A DNA stretch of 41,847 nt, from assembly GCA_015064685.1 (NCBI GenBank), contig SVRT01000022.1:1-41847 (forward strand). Reading direction: 5' to 3'. Source of the stretch: Oscillospiraceae bacterium (GTDB lineage Bacteria; Bacillota; Clostridia; Oscillospirales; CAG-272). The position numbers were made by a program, and so were the translations under genes. This document shows positions 1 through 8,900 of the stretch, piece after piece. The stretch's first letter is position 1, and each line of letters opens with the position of its first letter. The notes under the pieces are model-generated. The model was not told where the DNA came from. It saw only the letters and a list, made by a program, of their open reading frames with translations, and did not search any database.

Positions 1-61
1 AATCCTTATGCCACAAAACAAAATCCACGATACACCCGTGGCGCGCGTCCTAATGGCGACC

Positions 62-108
62 TCCTCATCCACCACCTTCGGTGGTCCCCCTTCTCCGCTG
101 GAGAAGGC
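62..108. repeat. Dispersed double-hairpin intergenic repeat
   Basis: Two adjacent perfect hairpins lie here: ACCACC/GGTGGT around a TTC loop (71-85) and CCTTCTCC/GGAGAAGG around GCT (89-107). The unit resembles short intergenic palindromic repeats common in Clostridia genomes, recognised from memory and not searched. It lies just downstream of the GH78 stop codon, so as RNA it could also act as a 3' hairpin. No convincing gene is visible in positions 1-143. Confidence 0.5.
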
Positions 109-143
109 TATTCGCAACACTCCGACAAATCAAAATTTGAAAA

Positions 144-2264
144 CTACTCTACCAATTCAACGCCGAGAGGAAGATCGACCTTCACATCGAGCGAGCCGTC
201 CTTATTTCGCGCATATGAGACCGAGATGATGCCCTTAGGAGTCTCGATAGACCCCGAGGCACGGTCGAGTCCGGGGATATTTGCGGGGGAGACCGTGATT
301 TTTTCGTATCCGTAAGAGCCGTCGCATTGCTTGATACCGAGAATGTCGTCGAAAAAGCTTGCCACTACCGAGCCGAACATGGGATGCGAGAGGGAGCGCG
401 AGGGCTTGCTCCAATATTCCCAGAAGGTCGTAGCGCCCGCCTTTTTCCACGCGCCGAAGCCGCGGGGAGTATCAGCGGTGAGGAGCTTGAGTGCAATGTC
501 GCCACGCCCATATTTAAAGAGCATCCTGATCACCACCTCGGTGCCGAAAATACCCGTATCGGGGGCGTCGATCTTCTCGTAACGGCTGACAAATGCGCTT
601 ACGGTGTTCTCGTTGCCAAGACCGATGTCAAGCGCGAATGCATCAGCACCCTGAACGCCACCAACGAAATGCGAGCCTATGCCGTATTTGGGAAAATTCT
701 CAAAATACGCCGCCTCCATAACGCTCTTTCGGTATTGTATTCTGTCGTAAAGATGCGCAACGTCGCCACTGCGACCGAATGCCTCGCCCATCTCAATGCA
801 CATCTGCATCGCCTTGATGTAAAAATATGTATTGACAAACGCGGCAGGCACCTCGGGAACAAGATCCGGGAGAGACCACTCGCCAAGACACCAAGCTGTT
901 TTGGGGATAGTGCGCGTGACGAGACCGTGATCGCTCATATACTCAAGGAACTCGAGATAAGCGAGCATACCGTCAAAGCCGCGTCTCGCGGGCGCATCGT
1001 CACCGTAGTATTTCCAGAATTCGTAGGGAACCTTGACTATCGCAATGCCCCAGCCACCGGGTCCGCCGCCCGAGCTTGTGTATGGCGCGGTGTTCTGAAC
1101 GTGCCCCGTGCGCCTGTCTTGGCAGTCGAAAATATCCTCGATCCACTTTTCGTAAAATGCTTTTGCGCCAAGCGTTCTGAAGACTGCGGGGCAGGTGATC
1201 TGTCCGTCGCCCGTGTATCCGCGCCTTTCAAGATGAGGGCAGTCGGAGGGCATACCCTCGTGCATATTCGAAAGCATCGTGTGAACAAAGGTGCGGTATA
1301 TCCAATTCAAGACCTCATTGTCCGAATCGAAGGATGACGTCACCTTAACGTCAGCGTGTGTTTCGTGAACCGATTCAACACAAGCGTCGCCATTGACTGT
1401 AAAATATCTGAAGCCAAGCCAGGTAAAGAGAGGGAAGAGCCTCTGCCCCTTTTTGGTGTTTTTGAATATTAGATACTGATATTGTCTGTGCTCGGGATCA
1501 AGAAAGCCGCTATCCAGAATTTCTTCCGAAACAGTGACCTCAACGTCGCCGCCGTTCGAGATCAGAACGGGATAGCCCGTGAGATTGACGCCTGCATCGT
1601 ATACGCCTTTTTCGCTGACAGTCGGTATGATCTCTCGTATCACCCTGTCGCAGGGGCAGTCTGAGAAGAGGTAATCGGTTTGAAGAGGCCTTACCGCGCA
1701 AGCGTTTTGCCACTCGGAGTCATCGAAATCTTTCTCGACTATCTCCATTCCGCATTTCTCAAAATCATATACCTCGCCCGCATTGTATTCGGATTTTTCA
1801 ACGAAATAAGGGCTGAATTTTGCACTTTCAGAGGAAAAATGCTCGCGATCACCGACGTTTATTCGGTAGCAGACCTTCGGCTCACCGAAAGCTCCCTGAG
1901 TAGCGCCCGCAAAGGTGTCAGATCCCGTGTACCAACCGCCGCCGAGAAGCACCGCGACAGAGTTTTCGCCGTCGCAGAGCAGATGCGAAATATCAAACTC
2001 GGAAACGTAGCACCTTGTAGCCATCTCTTCGTCCGTGGGAACGCCCTTCCTTTCTACGTTTTCGTAATTTGTGCAGAGGGGAAGGAAAAGCTCGTCGTGA
2101 GCGCGAGAGCCGTTGATAAAAAGCACGAAATGACCGAATCCGAGTATTCGGATAATTGCCTTTTCACCCTTTCGGGCAGAGAAGCGGTCACGGATAGCAA
2201 TATAGCCCGATCCCTCGGGTGCGCCTATCCATTCGGCACCGCCAAACATCTCCTCAAATCTCAT
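144..2264 (-). CDS. Alpha-L-rhamnosidase, glycoside hydrolase family 78
   Basis: A 706-residue enzyme expected to remove terminal alpha-L-rhamnose from plant glycosides or polysaccharides. Four parts can be followed: an N-terminal beta domain (about 1-200, with LGGGWYTG and GEVYDFEK), a concanavalin-like domain (about 210-300), the six-hairpin (alpha/alpha) catalytic domain (about 305-615), and a short C-terminal beta-sandwich that ends the chain. The segment CPHLERRGYTGDGQ at about 342-355 matches the family hallmark. There is no signal peptide, so it should be cytoplasmic and act on imported rhamnosides. Two ATGs are available. The one at 2270 directly abuts the AGGAGG at 2271-2276, whereas the one at 2264 has the normal 6-nt spacing, so 2264 is preferred. 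It appears monocistronic. Family assignment is firm; substrate is inferred. Confidence 0.9.
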   Translation of the reverse strand: MRFEEMFGGAEWIGAPEGSGYIAIRDRFSARKGEKAIIRILGFGHFVLFINGSRAHDELFLPLCTNYENVERKGVPTDEEMATRCYVSEFDISHLLCDGENSVAVLLGGGWYTGSDTFAGATQGAFGEPKVCYRINVGDREHFSSESAKFSPYFVEKSEYNAGEVYDFEKCGMEIVEKDFDDSEWQNACAVRPLQTDYLFSDCPCDRVIREIIPTVSEKGVYDAGVNLTGYPVLISNGGDVEVTVSEEILDSGFLDPEHRQYQYLIFKNTKKGQRLFPLFTWLGFRYFTVNGDACVESVHETHADVKVTSSFDSDNEVLNWIYRTFVHTMLSNMHEGMPSDCPHLERRGYTGDGQITCPAVFRTLGAKAFYEKWIEDIFDCQDRRTGHVQNTAPYTSSGGGPGGWGIAIVKVPYEFWKYYGDDAPARRGFDGMLAYLEFLEYMSDHGLVTRTIPKTAWCLGEWSLPDLVPEVPAAFVNTYFYIKAMQMCIEMGEAFGRSGDVAHLYDRIQYRKSVMEAAYFENFPKYGIGSHFVGGVQGADAFALDIGLGNENTVSAFVSRYEKIDAPDTGIFGTEVVIRMLFKYGRGDIALKLLTADTPRGFGAWKKAGATTFWEYWSKPSRSLSHPMFGSVVASFFDDILGIKQCDGSYGYEKITVSPANIPGLDRASGSIETPKGIISVSYARNKDGSLDVKVDLPLGVELVE

Positions 2265-2294
2265 AGCCATCCTCCTCTTTGTATCTTCGATGTA

Positions 2295-2323
2295 ATTCTA
2301 CATCAAACGGATCGCTTTGTCAA
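2295..2323 (-). promoter_or_regulatory. SigA-type promoter of the rhamnosidase gene
   Basis: On the minus strand TTGACA (2323-2318) is followed after 17 nt by TAGAAT (2300-2295), about 25 nt upstream of the AGGAGG. A palindrome (GATGTA-ATTC-TACATC, 2289-2304) overlaps the -10, and TTTGATGTAG recurs at 2348-2357, so regulation by a repressor or activator is likely. Confidence 0.7.
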
Positions 2324-2453
2324 GTATTTGAAGCGCGTAGAGACGCTTTTGATGTAGTGTCGAACAGATATTTCGTCGAAATATACATATTACCCCCAAA
2401 AAAACGCAATAAAAGGACATAAGTGACAAATTTCATCTTTTTTGAAAAAATTA

Positions 2454-2482
2454 TTGAAAAAGAGAAACACCAATGATATAAT
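2454..2482 (+). promoter_or_regulatory. SigA-type promoter of the peptide/secreted-protein unit
   Basis: TTGAAA (2454-2459), a 17-nt spacer and TATAAT (2477-2482) with an extended TGA upstream of the -10. The predicted start near 2489 gives a leader of about 45 nt before the ATG at 2535. Confidence 0.75.
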
Positions 2483-2534
2483 TACTACAATAGGAAAATT
2501 TTTTCTCATTTACATTTTTAAAAGGAGTGGAATT

Positions 2535-2693
2535 ATGAAGAAGAAAAAGTACGATCCTGCTGAGCTTGAGATAATCTGGTTCAAAATGCAGGATATCATC
2601 ACCGCATCGGACGGAGGTTCCGTGCCGGACGATGACGATGAAAACGGCGGAAGCGGCATCGGCGGCGGATACAACCCCGACGGATGGTCGTGA
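2535..2693 (+). CDS. Small conserved-looking peptide, Asp/Gly-rich tail
   Basis: A 52-residue peptide read from ATG 2535, chosen because AAAGGAG (2521-2527) sits at good spacing; the frame stays open further upstream but no ribosome site supports an earlier start. It has a basic N-terminus, a hydrophobic-acidic segment containing YDPAELEIIWF and QDIITAS, then an Asp- and Gly-rich tail. Short proteins with a 'Y-x-P-E-L-E...D-I-I-T-x-S' segment followed by a Gly-rich tail recur in Clostridia genomes in my recollection; their function is unknown to me. There is no signal peptide or membrane segment. The stop is 47 nt before the next start and one promoter precedes both, so co-transcription is likely. 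It could be a precursor peptide, a regulator or a chaperone; none is shown. Confidence 0.7.
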   Translation: MKKKKYDPAELEIIWFKMQDIITASDGGSVPDDDDENGGSGIGGGYNPDGWS

Positions 2694-2740
2694 GCGCAAC
2701 ACAAGCAGACCCCAACAGAAAAAAGAAAGGACAAAAGAAA

Positions 2741-5700
2741 ATGAAAAAATTCAGTTTCGCAAAAATCGTTTCCTTGATTTTCGTGTGCGCTATGCTTATG
2801 TGCGCGTTCACGGTAATCGCATTTGCCGACAATACACAGGAAGCAGGTACGGTTGTAGAGATCGTGTCCAATAACGTGTACTACGGTGAAAAGTATCAGC
2901 TTATGTTTGCAGTAAATGCTCCCGAGGGCGCTGAATTGAGCGCGACAGACTCTAAGGGAAATGCACTTACTGTAGTCCCCTTTGCAGAAGATCCCAATCC
3001 GACAATTAACGGAGTAGCTTGCAAGGCATACATCATCAAAGAGGGTGTAGCTGCACAGGCTATCGACGAGGTTGTTACTCTTACAGTTAAGTATAACGGA
3101 GTAACAGCAAAGAAGAGCTATAGCGTTCTTCAGTACATCTATGAGCGTACACAGGGCGTAAGTGCAAACCAGGCAGAGGGAACAGAGCGCGAAATGTTCA
3201 ATACCCTCCTTGCATACGCAAATGCATCCGATATTCACCTCAACGGTGCGACAGAGGAAGATTGCATTGCAAACTATAAGTACGTAACAGTTGAGGGCGG
3301 AACTCTTGACGGATCAAACGTTGCAGGTATGTTCCTTCCCGGCGCAACTCCTTTTAAGAACATCGTTTCCAACCGTGTTCTCGGTGTAAACGAGGGCATC
3401 ATGTGGGAAGTATATTCCAACGGCGATTACGTAGGCACGTATGAGTATGCAGATATGCGTGATCTCGAGGTAATATACGGCAATATGACAGTTGTCGCAA
3501 CTATTGTTGAACTCGAGTGCTCGCACGAATGGACAGACGCAACCTGCACAGCTCCCAAGACGTGTAAGATCTGCTCTGCGACAGACGGAGATCCTCTTGG
3601 ACACGATTTTGCTGAAGCAACCTGCACCGAGCCCCAGATATGCAGAGACTGTGGAGCCATCGGAGAAGGAGCATACGGACATGAACTGAACGATGCAACC
3701 TGCACCGAGCCCAAGACATGCAAATACTGTGACTATACAGAGGGTGATGCACTCGGACACTCTTGGAACAACGCAACGTGCGAGGATCCCAAGACCTGCT
3801 CTGAGTGTGGCGAGACCGAGGGCGACGCTCTTGGACACGATTGGGCAGACGCAACCTGCCAGGCTCCCAAGACATGTAAGACATGTGGCGCAACCGAAGG
3901 CGATGCTGTTGAGTGCAATGACGGCGACGGGGACGGCAAGTGCGATTCTTGCGGAACTATTCTCAGTTATAACGAAGTAACCATTCCCGAGGCAGCACAG
4001 CTTGCAGACGGTGCTCCCGTTAAGGTTTCGGGTACAGTTGTTTCTATCGATACACCTTGGAATGATCAATACAACAATATCACTGTAACCATCCAGGATG
4101 CAGAGGGTAACAAGTTTACACTTTATAGACTTGGTACTAACGTTGTAAAGGGCGATATTATTATCGCTACAGGCGTAATCGGCTCACATAATGACGTAAA
4201 GCAGCTCGCACAGGGTGGACTTGCGGAAATTACCGGTCACGACGATAGCTACGATGTAGGACCTGTTGAAATGACGGTTGCAGAGGCTCTCGAGGCAGTT
4301 GACGGTACCGATGTAATTGTTACAGGTACAGTAATCAGAATAGATACCGCTTGGAGCGACAGCCACGGCAACATTTCCGTTACTATCAGAGATGAAAACG
4401 GCGATGATCTTTATATATACAGACTCGAAACAAAGGTTGAGCTCTATGACATTATTACCGTAACCGGTGCTATGGGTACCTATAACAACGCAAGACAGAT
4501 CGCCGCAGGCGCAACTGCTGAGATCGTCGGTACTCATGAGTGCACCAAGTTTACTGAAGCTACATGTACAGAGCTTGCAAAGTGTGTTATTTGCGATAAG
4601 CCCAACGGCGAACTCGCAGCTCACAACTACGTCAACGGAATTTGCACAGTTTGCGGACTTGGAGAAGGTGTTTCCACATCCGAAAATAAGTATACATTCG
4701 GCGATTATGCAGCGGGTACGCAGTACGCAGAGAATGAAGAGCATGTGCTCGATTCTGTCGTAACTGTTATAACTACCCAGTGTCACTTTACATCCGAACT
4801 TAGAATTTACTCAAGCAGCGCTCACGACGGTTATGCAATAATTAAATCTGAAACTTCCATTACAAAGATAGCTCTAAATGCAGGTAATAATGCAGATACA
4901 CTTGTTGTTTACGGCTCGAATGATGACGGAGCTACTTGGACTGAGTTGGCGAAAATATCAGTGACAGGCACATATACTGACTACGAGGCAGATCTTGGTG
5001 GATCGTACAAGTGGATAAAGCTCGATGTTGCAGGCACACTGCAGGTAAGACTCAAGTCCATTACGCTTACAACTATTAGTTGTCCCCACAGCTCTACCAC
5101 AACTTACACAACAGATGCAACTTGCACCGAGGCAGGCTATGAGGTTACTGCATGTGCAGGCTGTGGTAAAGTTATCAGCAAGGAAGAGGTTGAGAGCGCA
5201 CTTGGCCATTCCTATGGTGACGGTGAAGAAACAACAGCTGCTACATGTACGAAAGCAGGTGTTATGACATACACATGCTCAACTTGTGGTGATACAAAGG
5301 AAGAAGAGATCGAGGCTCTTGGACACACCACAGAGCAGGGTGTTTGCGGTAATTGCGGACAGGAGATTGGTGGTGCGACCACTCCCGATGAGCCTGCTGC
5401 CCCCACTTGGCAGATAGCAACTGAGCTTAACGTAGGCGATACGATTGTTATCGTATGTGTAAGTAAGGGGATGGAGCTTACCTCAGTTGGAACTGCGGGA
5501 TCTTATGGTAGCGGAACAGCATATTCAGGAACACCCAATGGAACATACCAATTAACGGTGGTAGCCGGTTACGCAAATGGAACTGTTGCTTTCCAGGATG
5601 GTAGCGGAAAGTATTTGAGTTGGTCCTCAAAAAATACTTTAGTTTTAAGTGAAACGCTCAATGCTAACTCTTCTTGGACAGTTGACTTCAGCGGTGACAA

Positions 5701-5818
5701 TGCAAAGATTCTTAATGCTTATGATGCATCACGTAATCTCCAATGGAATGCATCAAGCCCCAGATTTGCTTGTTATGCATCTGCACAGACAGCAATTGAC
5801 ATATTTGTTCTCAAGTAA
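2741..5818 (+). CDS. Large secreted modular protein with Cys-rich repeats and duplicated OB-like domains
   Basis: A 1025-residue exported protein. Start ATG 2741 is chosen for its AGAAAGGA ribosome site (2724-2731) and because a clean signal peptide follows (about 1-29, cleavage near AFADN). Next come an unassigned N-terminal domain (to about 255), tandem roughly 24-residue repeats of the type H-x-W-x-x-A-T-C-x-x-P-K-T-C-x-x-C (about 260-406), two related OB-fold-like domains (about 410-500 and 510-597, each with a V-x-G-T-V-x-x-I-D-T-x-W core), a beta-sandwich of carbohydrate-binding appearance (about 649-780), more Cys repeats (about 782-877) and a C-terminal beta domain containing KYLSWSS (about 887-1025). 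No LPxTG motif, dockerin or C-terminal membrane helix is visible, so it may be released or held non-covalently. CxxC pairs suggest metal binding or disulfides. Catalytic activity is not recognised; a binding or adhesive role is inferred. Confidence 0.85.
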   Translation: MKKFSFAKIVSLIFVCAMLMCAFTVIAFADNTQEAGTVVEIVSNNVYYGEKYQLMFAVNAPEGAELSATDSKGNALTVVPFAEDPNPTINGVACKAYIIKEGVAAQAIDEVVTLTVKYNGVTAKKSYSVLQYIYERTQGVSANQAEGTEREMFNTLLAYANASDIHLNGATEEDCIANYKYVTVEGGTLDGSNVAGMFLPGATPFKNIVSNRVLGVNEGIMWEVYSNGDYVGTYEYADMRDLEVIYGNMTVVATIVELECSHEWTDATCTAPKTCKICSATDGDPLGHDFAEATCTEPQICRDCGAIGEGAYGHELNDATCTEPKTCKYCDYTEGDALGHSWNNATCEDPKTCSECGETEGDALGHDWADATCQAPKTCKTCGATEGDAVECNDGDGDGKCDSCGTILSYNEVTIPEAAQLADGAPVKVSGTVVSIDTPWNDQYNNITVTIQDAEGNKFTLYRLGTNVVKGDIIIATGVIGSHNDVKQLAQGGLAEITGHDDSYDVGPVEMTVAEALEAVDGTDVIVTGTVIRIDTAWSDSHGNISVTIRDENGDDLYIYRLETKVELYDIITVTGAMGTYNNARQIAAGATAEIVGTHECTKFTEATCTELAKCVICDKPNGELAAHNYVNGICTVCGLGEGVSTSENKYTFGDYAAGTQYAENEEHVLDSVVTVITTQCHFTSELRIYSSSAHDGYAIIKSETSITKIALNAGNNADTLVVYGSNDDGATWTELAKISVTGTYTDYEADLGGSYKWIKLDVAGTLQVRLKSITLTTISCPHSSTTTYTTDATCTEAGYEVTACAGCGKVISKEEVESALGHSYGDGEETTAATCTKAGVMTYTCSTCGDTKEEEIEALGHTTEQGVCGNCGQEIGGATTPDEPAAPTWQIATELNVGDTIVIVCVSKGMELTSVGTAGSYGSGTAYSGTPNGTYQLTVVAGYANGTVAFQDGSGKYLSWSSKNTLVLSETLNANSSWTVDFSGDNAKILNAYDASRNLQWNASSPRFACYASAQTAIDIFVLK

Positions 5819-5840
5819 TTTAGCCAATACCCATTAATTT

Positions 5841-5870
5841 TGCACGCGCCTTCGGGCGCGTGCATTTTTT
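5841..5870 (+). terminator. Intrinsic terminator
   Basis: A 10-bp GC-rich stem (TGCACGCGCC, 5841-5850, with GGCGCGTGCA, 5855-5864) closed by a TTCG tetraloop and followed by six T, 22 nt after the stop codon of the secreted protein. Confidence 0.95.
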
Positions 5871-5871
5871 C

Positions 5872-5900
5872 TTGACAAACAATTCCGACGGTGTTATAAT
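5872..5900 (+). promoter_or_regulatory. Consensus SigA promoter of the metalloprotease lipoprotein
   Basis: Perfect TTGACA (5872-5877), 17-nt spacer, perfect TATAAT (5895-5900) with extended TGT. It begins one base after the preceding terminator T-tract, so the downstream gene is an independent transcription unit. Confidence 0.9.
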
Positions 5901-5972
5901 TATATTACATTCTAGTTTATCTTCCATATCAGGATAAATTATGCAAACTTTTTTCATTTGGAGGAACAGAAA

Positions 5973-8900
5973 ATGAAAAAGACATTATTAGCGCTTTTGC
6001 TGGTTTTGGCTTTATGCCTGCCGACCTTTGTGGGATGCAACGGTACAGAAGCGCAAAACGAAACAGAAAAGAAGCCCTCAGACGACGTTGTCGAGCAGGA
6101 TACGACTGCTGATGACGGAAACAAGGGTGAGGACGAGAACAAGGACTACAGTGAGATATACAAGAATCCTTACGACATTTATGAGGAGCTTACGAGCAAG
6201 GGTTACACGGGAACCTTTGAAGAATGGGTTGAGTCTCTAAAGGGAGCTGACGGCGCGGATGGAAAGAGCGCGTATCAGCTTGCTGTGGAGAATGGATATA
6301 CGGGAACAGTTGAGGAATGGCTGCTCTCTCTTGTCGGCGCGCCCGGTAGGGACGGAGCTGACGGAAAAGACGGCGTTGACGGCGCTCCCGGTAAAGACGG
6401 TGAGGACGGCGAGGATGGAAAGGACGGACTTGACGGAAAGTCTGTTTACGATCTTGCCGTTGAGAATGGATTCAAGGGAACAGTTGAGGAATGGCTGCTT
6501 TCTCTTGTCGGTGCGGACGGAAAAGACGGTGTCGACGGTGCGCCCGGTAAGGATGGTGCTGACGGAGCGCCCGGTAAAGATGGCGAAGACGGCAAAGACG
6601 GCGACAAGGGTGACAAGGGAGATACCGGTGCTGCAGGTAATGGAATTCTCTCTATTGAAAAGACGTCATCAGACGGACGTGTCGACACTTACACAATAAC
6701 GTTCACTGACGGAAGCAAGACAACATTTACAATAACCAACGGTGCTGACGGCGAAGATGGAAAAGACGGAGTCGACGGAGCACCCGGCAAGGACGGAGTC
6801 GACGGCGAAGACGGAAAAGACGGTGCCGACGGTGCGCCCGGTAAAGACGGTGCTGATGGCGCAGACGGTCTTACACCTTACATCGGTGAGAATGGAAACT
6901 GGTGGATAGGTGACAAGGATACCGGTATTAAAGCCGAAGGCAAAGACGGCATTGACGGTGAAGATGGAGCCGACGGAGCGCCCGGTAAAGACGGCGAAGA
7001 CGGTGAAGACGGAGCCGACGGTGCGCCCGGTAAAGACGGCGAAGACGGTGCCGACGGACTCACGCCTTACATTGGTGAGAATGGAAACTGGTGGATAGGT
7101 AACGAAGATACAGGTATTAAAGCCGAAGGAAAAGATGGCGCTGATGGTGCAGACGGTAAGGATGGCGCCGACGGCGAGGATGGAAAAGACGGAGCTGACG
7201 GAGCACCCGGTAAAGACGGTGCTGATGGCGCAGACGGTCTTACACCTTACATCGGTGAGAATGGAAACTGGTGGATAGGTGACAAGGATACCGGTATTAA
7301 AGCCGAAGGCAAAGACGGTGTTGACGGCGAAGACGGAGAAGACGGTGCCGATGGTGCGCCCGGAAAAGACGGTGCTGATGGTGCCGACGGACTCACACCT
7401 TACATCGGTGAGAATGGAAATTGGTGGATAGGTGACAAGGATACCGGTATTAAAGCCGAAGGCAAAGACGGCATTGACGGTGAAGATGGAGCCGACGGAG
7501 CGCCCGGTAAAGACGGCGCCGACGGCGAGGATGGAAAAGACGGTGCCGACGGCGAGGACGGTAAAGACGGTGCCGATGGTGCGCCCGGTAAAGATGGCGA
7601 AGACGGAAACGGAATTGCATCTATCGAAAAAACCTCGTCCAACGGACTTGTTGATACCTACACAATAACCTTTACCGACGGAAGCACAACAACATTCACT
7701 GTAACAAACGGAGACCAAGGCGATAAGGGAGACCAAGGCGATGCCGGCGTAGGAATCGATAAGATCGAAATCGTCAACGGCGAGCTGATAGTTACATATA
7801 CCGACGGAAGAGAGGTTAACCTTGGAGCTGTATCAGAAGGATCTAACACAAGCTGCTTGAGTTTTTATCCGCTTCCCGACGGAACCTATGCGGTTGGTGT
7901 CGGAAATGCAAAATATCTTGAGAAAATTAGCATTCCTTCGTCTTATTGCGGCAAAGCGGTAACCAGAATAGCTGATGAAGGCTTTGCTTCAATGACAAAT
8001 CTCGTGACTCTCACAATTCCAAGTAGCGTCAAGACGATCGATGCCAATGCGTTTTATCATTGCATCTCGCTGACAACGGTGATTTTTGACGGCGAAAGTA
8101 ATCTTGAGTCAGTAGCACAAAGCGCATTTGACGGATGCTCAGCACTCTCTGAAATAGCATACAGCGGAACGGTTGACAAAGCAAAAGCCCTCTTTGCGGA
8201 TGCTTTTGAGTATGCGCAGATTGACGTTTGCATATCTTGCTCAAACGGAAATTATTATCCGCTTGATGACGGAACGTCCGGTGATATTCCCGTTGATCCT
8301 GATAACAATTACGGCACTCTCACCTCTCCCGTATCCACAACGACCGCATATAATGCCTGCTCGGGTCTTGCGAGCGGATCAGCATCAGCCGAGCCCTTCT
8401 ACGTAAAGGGAACAGTTACAGAGATCGGACAGACGGGCAGCTATTATAAAAACGTGTATTTCACCGACGGCACAACGAATATGCTCATTTATACCATCAA
8501 TATGGGTGAGGGTGTCAGCGGCTTTGAGGTGGGCGACACTATAATAGCCTACGGATACGTTAAGAACTATGACGGCACCATCGAGATGGCGACCAACGGC
8601 AATACCTTCGTTATAGTTGTTGAAGTATTGACTTCAAGCGGTTCAGATGGCGAGCCTGACGGCGGCGATGACACCGAAGAGCATACATACACGGATTTCA
8701 CAAGCGAAGAAAAAGCAATTTTCACTGAAAGCGTGGGATTTGTCATTCCGTTCATAGCGAATGATGAATATTACGTAGAGGAATATTCCTCCGAAGAGTA
8801 TGGAGAATACGGTGTGAATTTCTATGCCTTTGGCAATACGACGGAGGAGTTTGAAGCATATCTTGAGCTTTTCTCGTCCTATACAAACGACGGCACCGAT

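Noticed and set aside
327..1337. A 336-codon open frame on the plus strand opposite the rhamnosidase gene
   Set aside because: It is antisense to a gene with clear GH78 motifs, has no ribosome site and encodes no recognisable protein; it is an effect of codon bias.
1680..2357. A 225-codon plus-strand frame over the rhamnosidase N-terminus and promoter
   Set aside because: Antisense shadow that also crosses the promoter and ribosome site of the real gene.
3314..4069. A 251-codon Cys-rich minus-strand frame inside the secreted protein gene
   Set aside because: Arises from the regular Cys repeats of the real gene read in antisense; no start signal.
6669..7736. A long repetitive minus-strand frame opposite the collagen-like region, and the idea of a CRISPR array
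   Set aside because: The periodicity is in-frame Gly-X-Y coding with unequal spacing and no unique spacers; antisense translation gives only Phe/Thr/Val repeats.
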